Assembly (NCBI RefSeq): GCF_029167105.1
Contig: NZ_JARFML010000025.1
Span: 1-64,000, forward strand
Source of the DNA: Bradyrhizobium yuanmingense
GTDB lineage: Bacteria > Pseudomonadota > Alphaproteobacteria > Rhizobiales > Xanthobacteraceae
Direction of reading: 5' to 3'
Length of the DNA: 64,000 nt
The notes under the pieces were generated by a model that was not told where the DNA came from, made no database searches, and saw only the letters and a list, made by a program, of their open reading frames with translations. Shown in pieces: positions 57,136-64,000 of the stretch (the first letter of the stretch is position 1; every line of letters starts with the position of its first letter). A program made the position numbers and the translations under genes.

Positions 57136-57885
57136 TTATTTCTCCCCGCTGCGGGTTGCCGATTTGGCGCCAGCCAGTTCGGTCAAGTTGATGCGATCGT
57201 ATTCGCTCCAGACGTTCGCCAGCCAGTGTCGTACATAGCCGCGCAGCACGAAGGAGTAGTTAGCCGCTTCATCCTGCCGACCCTTATTTGCGACAAAGTC
57301 CACGAATGGGACCGAAGCGACTTCGACCTGCTCATATGCCATCGCGTTGAGCTTCGGTATGGTCAACTCGGTCGCGTATTTGATGCGGTGGAAATACGAA
57401 TTATAGGTCGATTGGTCCCACTGGAAAAACTGAGTGTCGTTGATGAAGTTCTTGACCAAAAAATATTTCGTGCCGGCCATGAAAGTTGCGGTCTCGGCGA
57501 TCTCATCCAGCGAAGCTATGGAGGGGCCCAAGATATGAAATACGGCAAAGGTGATTTGGCCGGATCGCGCGGCATCCAAGAAGCCGATGTCGCGCAAGGA
57601 GGCCAGTGCTGAGGACAACAAGCCTGCACGAGCATCAATGATTGTGACGCAGAGCCCTGAGTTCAGGGTGTCGAAGATCTTCATCTGGTCCGCAGTCGTC
57701 GTCATATCGACGATCTCCGTGATCTCAGGGTAAAAGCGCTTCAAGGTTCCACGCGGCGCCTCCGTGTCGAACGCACGTGTCTGCACGTTGTTTTTGCTGA
57801 AGTAGTCCAGAAGCGTGCGTGATACTGTCGTCTTTCCTACTCCCCCCTTGTCCGCGCCGACTACAATCACAACTGGCTTCACCAT
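57136..57885 (-). CDS. ParA/MinD-like ATPase, first of a pair
   Basis: 249 residues; AGGGGA five bases before ATG. The deviant Walker A GADKGGVGKTTVSRTLLDYF at 10-29 and TRAFDTEAPRGTLKRFYP, followed by CVTIIDARAGLLSSALASL (switch II-like), identify a MinD/ParA/SIMIBI ATPase. The C-terminal third (YNSYFHRIKYATELTIPKLN, ending basic) is unlike ParA plasmid partition proteins, and no ParB gene is near. It is followed by a second P-loop protein 23 bases downstream. Possible roles are positioning of a cell-surface machine or a regulator of polysaccharide export; both are guesses. Confidence 0.78.
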   Translation of the reverse strand: MVKPVVIVVGADKGGVGKTTVSRTLLDYFSKNNVQTRAFDTEAPRGTLKRFYPEITEIVDMTTTADQMKIFDTLNSGLCVTIIDARAGLLSSALASLRDIGFLDAARSGQITFAVFHILGPSIASLDEIAETATFMAGTKYFLVKNFINDTQFFQWDQSTYNSYFHRIKYATELTIPKLNAMAYEQVEVASVPFVDFVANKGRQDEAANYSFVLRGYVRHWLANVWSEYDRINLTELAGAKSATRSGEK

Positions 57886-58201
57886 GGAATTCCCCTAAGA
57901 CACTCGCTTTCGCCGACGCGACATGCGCCAGCGATAAGCGTCTGATTTGGGGGCGAACATGGCAGAACGAGGGACAATCGACTTTTGAGATGGTGCCGAC
58001 CTGAATCATGGACAGCTATATTTGATGGCGGGCAGAACGTGCCGCGCAATGATGATGAAGACGAGACGAATCTGAAATCTCTGACGCTTTTTGCGGGAGT
58101 GGTTGGAAGCGTCGCAAAGGCCGTGGTGAGCGACCACAGCGCGATGACAAGGAGTTAGATAATGTCTGCGCTGGTTCGAATGTAGGTTGGCGTTGAAACA
58201 A

Positions 58202-58231
58202 CTTGAATCTCGCGTAGCGTCAGGTTGTAGG
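58202..58231 (+). repeat. Dispersed element, copy B
   Basis: CTTGAATCTCGCGTAGCGTC followed by AGGTTGTAGG. It shares CGTAGCGTCAGGTTGTA with copy D and differs from copy C by a few bases. Confidence 0.6.
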
Positions 58232-59594
58232 CTTGGATACGCAATGATCAAGTGCACAGCACGCTGTACTATGCGAAATTGACAAATCGAGATGGAATGT
58301 CGCGGTAGTTGGTGTACAGGTGTCACAGTGGCGGCCTGTCATTTGCGCAAGAGTCGGTCGGACGTATGCTGCAATGCTTCGTGGCGCACGCTGAGACGTC
58401 ACGCTCGACCTGCTTTGGCAAGCAGAAGCTGGCGATGCGTGGAACACCCGCTTTGCGGCCCAGCAAGGGGAGGTCTGATGCGCGCCGAGAGCGCTGGTGC
58501 GGAAACTCGAGAAATTTGGAGTTATCAGCACGTCCTTGCCCTGCGAGCGGCAGATCACCTTTAGTCGGCATCAGCCGATCGACGGTTAGCGTCTGCATCG
58601 GGCGGTCCTGATCGACCTAGGGGTCCGTGATGGGTGGACGACGAGGGACTTCGAACGCTGGCTGTTCACGGCGCCGAGTAATATGCGCCGATCGAATGTC
58701 CCGAAGAGATTCCATGTGCGGGCCACGGCGGCGAGTTCTTGCGGGGCCGCAGGATCGCTGTGCATCCTCGTGACAGGAGGAGGCTCATAGAAGTGAGAGG
58801 CCCTGCCGCCGCGGCAGCGCCACTCCCAAAATTGAATTCTTGCCCGGCAACACACGGCGTCTCCGCTTCTGGATATGGAATCGATCTGCGCACCCCTCTT
58901 GAAACTTCAAGGAATAGAACCGCCTCTTGTAGCGCACTTCGCTACCAGGACTGGACGAACCCATTTAGCGATCTCCGCCAGCTCGACGAGATCAGTGCCT
59001 GTGCAGGGCCGCCGCATTGACGTTGGACGCCGGCTTGGTGGTCGGCAGGATCGGCCAACCCTTGGTCGTCGGATAGGCATCCCGGATCCGGCTTCCGACG
59101 TCGATAGAACACGTCACGACACGTCATCAGCGGTTTACTTAAGATCGTCTCCTCTAACCTCACCTGACCGACTTTTATCTCACTTTTCCTCTAACGCTCA
59201 CGCAGGGCTGTTTACGCTCGCAGCGCGAGCGCGGTGAAGATCTCTGGAAAGGCTTCACCAGGCCTTCACCCGCGCCGACGAGACCTAGAGCGCTAAGTCC
59301 CATGCCGGTGAACATGAGCTATCTGCTAGGTCCAATCAAAACGCGCGCTTTTTCGGGGAAGTGGGACGATCAACAGGAGGCGAGCGAGAGTAAGCGTTAT
59401 ACCGTCGAGCGCTCTCATGCCGTTTGCGAAAACGCCAGCTACCCACGGCGTAACCTGCTCCAAAACCAGAGAGAGCGACCAGAGCAGCGACAACAAATTC
59501 TTCCAGCATGATATTTTCCGCGGATGGCAAATACGGTGAGTTGGCAGCATGAGGCCGACAATGTCTCAGTATCGACCTGCGAACCGCCGGCTTG

Positions 59595-59622
59595 TACAAC
59601 CTTACGCTACGTGCGATTCAAG
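59595..59622 (-). repeat. Dispersed element, copy C
   Basis: On the minus strand CTTGAATCGCACGTAGCGTA followed by AGGTTGTA. Nearly identical to the consensus of copies B and D. Confidence 0.6.
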
Positions 59623-60200
59623 CTTCCGCGTGCCGATTTTGCAAAAGAATCTTGTGCGGCGTCATGGTTCGTGAGGAAAGCTGACAGCAGCAGACGACGG
59701 GTTGCTCGAATCAGCTCGTTCGGCACGTTGTAACGACGCACGGGCAGGCTGCGGCCTTCGTTAGGTGCGTCGTGTGATTGCCCTTCCCTGCCAAACTTGC
59801 GACGGCGACCGATTCCAGATGCCCTTTAGCACCGCTCAATTCCCGAGAATCAAAATACATCGACGGTTTTGGCGAGTGGAGAGATTATCTAAGACATCAA
59901 CTATGATTGCCGGCAGACAGCTTGGATTTGCAGGAATTCCGCAATGCACATGCCAACGACGCAGCTAAACTCCGTGATAGACGACAACTCCTGTCGCACA
60001 CGTCGTGCTAACACGATTATTGGTAATTGAAAGCCTCGCCCGAACTGAACCATCTGCGATGTTCCTCGAGGCCATTGGCAGCGATATTGCACGCTCCCAA
60101 GCACGAAGACAATTGTCATCGTATGACGGAGCGACGCCTAATAACGCGTCGAGATGGACAATTTTTTAAAGGTGAGTTGTAAACCAGGTCGGCATGCGGG

Positions 60201-60389
60201 ATGACTTCGATTGATGATAGACTGAGTGAGATCAGATCGGTTCGGAACGGCATTTGGCGTTATCGTCAGTTGCTTCTTACGGGATTGCCTGATGCGGATC
60301 GCAAGGCTATTGAGAAGCGTCTTCTTGAACAGAGTTCTGCATTTGAGCGCCTTTTGGAGACCACATTTCCTTTGACGTTCCGATTCTGA
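60201..60389 (+). CDS. Small helical hypothetical protein
   Basis: 62 residues: MTSIDDRLSEIRSVRNGIWR, YRQLLLTGLPDADRKAIEKR, LLEQSSAFERLLETTFPL, ending F-R-F. Two amphipathic helices with regular heptad-like spacing suggest a coiled-coil or helical hairpin, more ordered than surrounding random frames. No family recognised. Confidence 0.45.
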   Translation: MTSIDDRLSEIRSVRNGIWRYRQLLLTGLPDADRKAIEKRLLEQSSAFERLLETTFPLTFRF

Positions 60390-60558
60390 TGTGGATTCGA
60401 AGCCTATGCGGGTGTTGAACTGCCCAAATTCACGACCAGAACATACGCTCCGATCACGATGACAATGGGCCGCGCTCGCACTCATCCGTGATGAGGGTCA
60501 CGTCCGGCACTCGGATGGTGAGGCCTCCTGCTTCCCCGACCGATCTTTTCCAATTTAT

Positions 60559-60966
60559 TCAGCGCGATCCAGGCTCTATCGCCGTGTCATAGCTTGTACC
60601 ACGCCTAAGTTGCAGCTTGGACGCTCCCTCCCGACCCGCGACGGTGGACGGCGATCTTTTTAATGCGCCTTGTCTTGAGACTACTTTTCCATTTGCCGCA
60701 ACCGGCATCGCGTGGCGGCATGCCCTGCGCAGGCTTCTATGATTGTCGCTGAGACAAAACACAACGACGTCTTCATCTCCTGGCCCGTTAAAACGATCAC
60801 AGAAGCGGAGTACGTCTGGTCTGCAGGGCATCAACATCTCTTCCGTCCTCCGATCTCGCGCCTGGGCGTATTCCGTACAAAGAGCTGTTGTTGTCGCAAG
60901 CACAACAAGCCATGCTGCATAGTGACGTGCTCTGAGTGCCCAGCAAGTGCGCTGCATTCGATTCAC
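60559..60966 (-). CDS. Small exported Cys-containing protein
   Basis: 135 residues. A signal peptide is apparent: basic start (MNRMQRTCWALRARHY), hydrophobic AAWLVVLATTTAL and a likely cleavage near YAQA-RD. The mature part has CRPDVLRFCDRFN, then VFCLSDNHRSLRRACRHAM. This is the C-x6-C...C-x11-C pattern of cysteine-rich repeat proteins found in many alphaproteobacteria, where two disulfides form in the periplasm. The C-terminal 50 residues are basic and probably unstructured. Confidence 0.55.
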   Translation of the reverse strand: MNRMQRTCWALRARHYAAWLVVLATTTALCTEYAQARDRRTEEMLMPCRPDVLRFCDRFNGPGDEDVVVFCLSDNHRSLRRACRHAMPVAANGKVVSRQGALKRSPSTVAGREGASKLQLRRGTSYDTAIEPGSR

Positions 60967-61982
60967 CGTATCTCCTTATACTGTGTCCATCATTGTCTTC
61001 CGCCACAATGAGCGACATCACCTGTTAACGCCGACGTATTCAAAACATAAAGGGCAGCGAAACGCACTCTTGCGTATCGACCCCACCCCTGAGTCGTATT
61101 CGGATCAACCTTCCACCGCGATAGCATGCTCCCAGTCGAGCCAAGGCAATCGAGATCGACTGCCTGAAGTTCAACAAGGCAACATATGACATTTTAAGCA
61201 CTCCAATGCCTGCCTGACGGCACCATTTATCTCGAGGCCAAGTGGAAGCAGCCAGACACAGCGAAAGAGCGCAGAACGACACGATCATTGCCGCGACATC
61301 TGGCAAACGGATCTTGTACATAGCTAGAGACATTCCGCCAAAAGCAGACAATCTCACGATCAGTTACGCCCAACACCTCTGTGGGGCCAAGTCGATCGCA
61401 GATCGTGAAATCACTGAGAGCTCCATCTAAACCGACTCGCACGAACTCGAACATAATTCGGACCCCTTGCAGATCACAGCACGCCGGAACATCGGAGATC
61501 GAACTTAGCCGGACCGAAGTTGGCGCTGATGCGACAAACGGCGGTTCTGTTGCGGACCCGCTGCCGGCTCGAATTGGCAAGCGCTACCCCGTGCAAAACG
61601 TGACGATTTCATAACCGGCATTTGCGGAGCAAGCTTTAGACAGGTGAGACATCCGCAATCTTAACTCTCTTCATGGAACCGGATCATCACCTGACCACAG
61701 CATCGTACAACCTGACGCTACGTATGATTCAAGCCCTATGAGCGTTGGGCATTTATATCCGATGATTGACTGCGACGACACCGCACGCGGCCATTCCAAG
61801 CAGCTTATGCCGGATTCTGGGCTGGATCATTGGCCGAGCAAGTCGCGACACAGTATCCCCCGATTGGCACGCAGATTGCTGAGATAAGAAGCAAGGCGCT
61901 GCCGCGAAATGATCCGTCGTAGCGAACCGCGCTCCGAGTTTCTGATGAGGCTCGCCCATTGGTTCTGGTTAATACAACTCTG
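60967..61982. other. 1 kb region without supported genes
   Basis: A minus-strand frame (61040-61357) begins with a signal-peptide-like MYKIRLPDVAAMIVSFCALS but the rest looks random. One copy of the dispersed element lies at 61706-61733. Otherwise nothing seen. Confidence 0.4.
61706..61733 (-). repeat. Dispersed element, copy D
   Basis: On the minus strand CTTGAATCATACGTAGCGTC followed by AGGTTGTA. Same 28-base layout as copies A-C. Confidence 0.6.
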
Positions 61983-62450
61983 ATGATGCTGATGTTCGCA
62001 AATTTGGAGCTGATGAACATCAATTTTGCTGCCGGCGCGAGGTCCCTACTACTCGCCCAAAAGAATGTTGCATCCTTCAATGAGAGAGACGGACACGAGG
62101 CTGTAGCGCGATTTGGTGCGCCCGAGGGTATTCCACCTTACCCTGTGCAAGCCATGTCATTCATGCGTACCTCTACCGTTGATCTCCTTCCCATCAAACT
62201 GATGGAGGGTACAGCGTATCCGGAACGCCGCTTCACCTGTGCGATCGGCGACCGCGTCCGGAATTCCACCGCCACGTTCCCCCACCAGGCGGGGACGCCC
62301 ACCATAAAACTGCCGGTGTGCGGCCCTAATGGCCCGGTGGAGATGTGGCGCTCGACCGAATTAAGCTCCGGCGGAATGGTGGCTCTCGCGGTTGCGGTCA
62401 TCCTCCTCGTAATCTTGATCGAGACGTTAAGCGCGAGGATAAGAAAGTGA
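61983..62450 (+). CDS. Hypothetical protein with C-terminal membrane anchor
   Basis: 155 residues from the ATG at 61983. A mildly hydrophobic start (MMLMFANLELMNINFAAGAR) is followed by a soluble middle (YPERRFTCAIGDRVRNSTAT with PTIKLPVCGPNGPVEMW), then one clear membrane helix MVALAVAVILLVILIETL and a basic tail (SARIRK), which suggests an inner-membrane anchor with a periplasmic body. Two cysteines may pair. Not a family I recognise; start uncertain because several in-frame ATGs follow each other. Confidence 0.45.
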   Translation: MMLMFANLELMNINFAAGARSLLLAQKNVASFNERDGHEAVARFGAPEGIPPYPVQAMSFMRTSTVDLLPIKLMEGTAYPERRFTCAIGDRVRNSTATFPHQAGTPTIKLPVCGPNGPVEMWRSTELSSGGMVALAVAVILLVILIETLSARIRK

Positions 62451-63052
62451 GAATGGCACAATCGAGTCGTGCCGAGCTCGCGCGTCAGCAGCTATCTCGC
62501 GAGCATCCGATAGTCCGCGATTGCGCATACCGGCCAAAGATATGACGGCTACCTTTGTAGCCCGCTGCATCGCTCGCAGTGAGCATCTGCCGGCTGGCTT
62601 CTGTGCCATCCATGACGAGGTGCGGCCGGGAGACCACGCTCCACCCGCCGCATCTGCCTTCTATCTTCCATGTGGCGCTCCTTAAGCCCGGCGTGCGTTA
62701 CCGACTGCACAACAGCAAGTCAGCATTCGCGCGCGGGCCACCGCACGCAAGTTCAATCCTGAATGTCTTTCGGACGAGCATGAGAGCTTGTCTGCGCATA
62801 CGACGCAGCCGAGGTCAGCGATGCTCATGCTCGAGACTAGAGGCTCTCAAGCGCAGGTGCCGCCACGCATCGCACGCCGCTCCTTTGATGAGCTCGGGCT
62901 CACCGACGGGCGGATGTGTTCGCCGAGATCCGGCATGTCCTTCGGACTGCGGGTTTCAAAACCGCCACTACAAGCGATGGCAGCTTCCACCAGCAGCAGA
63001 TGGCGGACAAACAAGCACCACTGGGTGAAACGAACAACAACAGGATCGGCCC
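62451..63052. other. Gap with no supported gene
   Basis: 600 bases. A plus frame ending near 63055 (FAEIRHVLRTAGFKTATTSD and onward to a stop) looks protein-like and may be the end of a decayed gene. Nothing named. Confidence 0.35.
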
Positions 63053-63586
63053 CTGATCGGCAACATTGCTGAGATCGCTCTGAGCCGCATAGCGCCTGTT
63101 GTCTATCGGCCGAGCGACGACGTCGATACGCTGCTCGCCAACTTCGCCCATGATCTCGCGCGTGGAGGCGTACGCATCGGCGGCATCGTTCAGCGAAACG
63201 TGAGGAACGCAAACGGCACGACGACCATGCTCGCAGTCGACGTTGCGACAGGCACTAAGATTTCAGTCTCCCAGACACTCGGCGGCGGAGCTATGTCCTG
63301 CAAACTCGATACTGGTGGGCTTGCCGAAGCGGCGGCTGTTGTGTCGCGCGCGATTAGGGACGATGTCGATCTAATCGTGATCAACAAGTTCTCCAGGCAG
63401 GAAGCATTTGGCCAGGGCCTACGCGCCGAATTTGCTGACGCGATTTCCCGTGGCCTTCCCCTTCTCACCGCCGTTCCCGAGAGACGCTTTTCCGACTGGC
63501 GCAATTTCAACGGGGATTTCGGCACAACGCTAGCCTGCGAGTGGTCCGTCATCGCGAACTGGTGGCAGGCCATCGGCGGGCTTTAA
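63053..63586 (+). CDS. DUF2478 protein with defective 5' end
   Basis: The frame is open from 63029 and carries the whole DUF2478 pattern: IAPVVYRPSDDVDTLLANFA, GGVRIGGIVQRN, TTTMLAVDVATGTKISVSQT, GGAMSCKLDTGGLAEAAAVV, VDLIVINKFSRQEAFGQGLR and LPLLTAVPERRFSDWRNFNG. No ATG, GTG or TTG lies in frame before the GTG at 63200, which would remove the conserved first 40 residues, so the start is either a rare codon or lost by mutation. DUF2478 proteins are nucleotide-binding-like and often sit beside molybdenum or nitrogen-fixation genes, consistent with the NifA-type promoter 250 bases downstream. Confidence 0.6.
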   Translation: MIGNIAEIALSRIAPVVYRPSDDVDTLLANFAHDLARGGVRIGGIVQRNVRNANGTTTMLAVDVATGTKISVSQTLGGGAMSCKLDTGGLAEAAAVVSRAIRDDVDLIVINKFSRQEAFGQGLRAEFADAISRGLPLLTAVPERRFSDWRNFNGDFGTTLACEWSVIANWWQAIGGL

Positions 63587-63803
63587 CCCAGTTGCTTCTT
63601 GAGATGATCATACCGGAGCGCTCGATCATCGCCTGAGCGGGTACTGCAGACCCAAGCCCAAGATCATCACCGGCTCGTTCGTCATCTATGCGACAACCTA
63701 AGTCGCCGTGTCCACTCCGCTCCACCTTATGAGCCGTCGTAAGTCGATCTTGTTCAGTATCTATCCAAAATCGCTTCTCAGATGCCTGCAGCCAAGCGTC
63801 GGT
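63587..63803. other. Intergenic region before the nif-type promoter
   Basis: Nothing recognisable; convergent short frames only. Confidence 0.4.
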
Positions 63804-63819
63804 TGTTACCCATCCAACA
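63804..63819 (+). promoter_or_regulatory. NifA-type upstream activating site
   Basis: TGTTACCCATCCAACA, an exact TGT-N10-ACA. It lies 19 bases before the -24/-12 element, closer than the usual 80-150 bases, so its use is uncertain though the match is perfect. Confidence 0.5.
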
Positions 63820-63838
63820 AACCGCACTTGGGAACGAA

Positions 63839-63854
63839 TGGCATATAGCTTGCT
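63839..63854 (+). promoter_or_regulatory. Sigma-54 (-24/-12) promoter for the peroxiredoxin gene
   Basis: TGGCATATAGCTTGCT, matching TGGCAC-N5-TTGCA/T with exact GG-N10-GC spacing. It faces the peroxiredoxin start 49 bases downstream. Confidence 0.75.
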
Positions 63855-63903
63855 TCGCTAATGGCATTACGATCTACGCTGGGCGATCTTGGGAGGATAC
63901 AGC

Positions 63904-64000
63904 ATGCTTGGAATTGGAAGTAAGTTGCCAACATTCGAGATTACAGGCGTGAAGCCCGGCTTTCACGCGCAGGAGGAAGAAGGGCAGAGCGCGTTCGAGA
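63904..64000 (+). CDS. Peroxiredoxin (AhpC/TSA family), cut by the window edge
   Basis: The first 32 codons are visible: MLGIGSKLPTFEITGVKPGF followed by H-A-Q-E-E-E-G-Q-S-A-F-E. GGGAGG eight bases before the ATG is a strong ribosome site. The pattern matches the start of typical 2-Cys peroxiredoxins of rhizobial nitrogen-fixation regions, which remove peroxide in bacteroids. The peroxidatic Cys (P-x-x-x-T-x-V-C) lies beyond the window. The sigma-54 promoter and NifA site upstream point to expression under low oxygen in nodules. Confidence 0.8.
   Translation, partial: MLGIGSKLPTFEITGVKPGFHAQEEEGQSAFE

Larger units (their letters stand above)
57886..60200. other. 2.3 kb eroded region
   Basis: No supported gene. 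Many short frames on both strands without features. Two copies of the dispersed element lie at 58202-58231 (plus) and 59595-59622 (minus). Confidence 0.45.

Overview
The window looks like part of the symbiosis island of a Bradyrhizobium-like alphaproteobacterium. The evidence is a NodU-type carbamoyltransferase, a sigma-54/NifA-type promoter in front of a peroxiredoxin gene at the right edge, a DUF2478 gene beside it, and a high density of decayed genes and transposase scraps between intact gene blocks. All assignments come from reading the translated sequence; no database search was run.

Layout. 0.6-7.5 kb: a defence-type block on the minus strand (nuclease-STAND NTPase, then an OLD-like nuclease/KTSC/DUF2130 operon), with a remnant of a second nuclease gene to its left. 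7.9-13.3 kb: an intact GH127 beta-L-arabinofuranosidase and a truncated GH51 arabinofuranosidase, separated by eroded sequence. 13.4-17.5 kb: remnants (SRAP, dCTP-deaminase-like, ImmA/IrrE, aldo/keto reductase, ISL3 transposase) around an intact membrane protein and a fitAB toxin-antitoxin pair with its own palindromic operator. 17.9-24.7 kb: a complete Wadjet jetABCD operon. 25.9-31.7 kb: a carboxylesterase / benzyl-alcohol-type dehydrogenase / benzaldehyde-type dehydrogenase operon, divergent from a XylR/DmpR-type sigma-54 activator, with a -24/-12 promoter and an inverted-repeat enhancer candidate between them. 32.2-35.1 kb: a small methyltransferase and NodU. 37.3 kb: a LuxR-type regulator.

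The most interesting region is 38.2-44.5 kb. It is a tightly packed six-gene minus-strand operon for a ribosomally made, modified peptide. A 74-residue Ala-rich precursor with seven regularly spaced cysteines (heptads of the type C-A-A-T-A-A-K/Q/R) is followed by a DUF692/MNIO iron oxidase, its partner protein, a large protein with a recognition-element-like N-terminus and a C-terminal methyltransferase, a HemN-like radical SAM enzyme (CxxxCxxC) and a CmoA-like methyltransferase. The precursor lacks the hallmarks of the MNIO products I know, so both the combination and the peptide look new.

46-64 kb is mostly erosion: pseudogenes of an ABC solute-binding protein, a DUF1269 protein, a DMT transporter, a membrane protein, an OmpR-type regulator, a CpaC pilus secretin and a luciferase-like monooxygenase. 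Intact genes here include a DMT exporter, a tandem pair of ParA/MinD-like ATPases and a few small proteins. Several of the dead genes carry a single clean nonsense codon. Four copies of a 28-30 bp element are scattered over 51.9-61.7 kb. The window ends in the first 33 codons of an AhpC/TSA peroxiredoxin.
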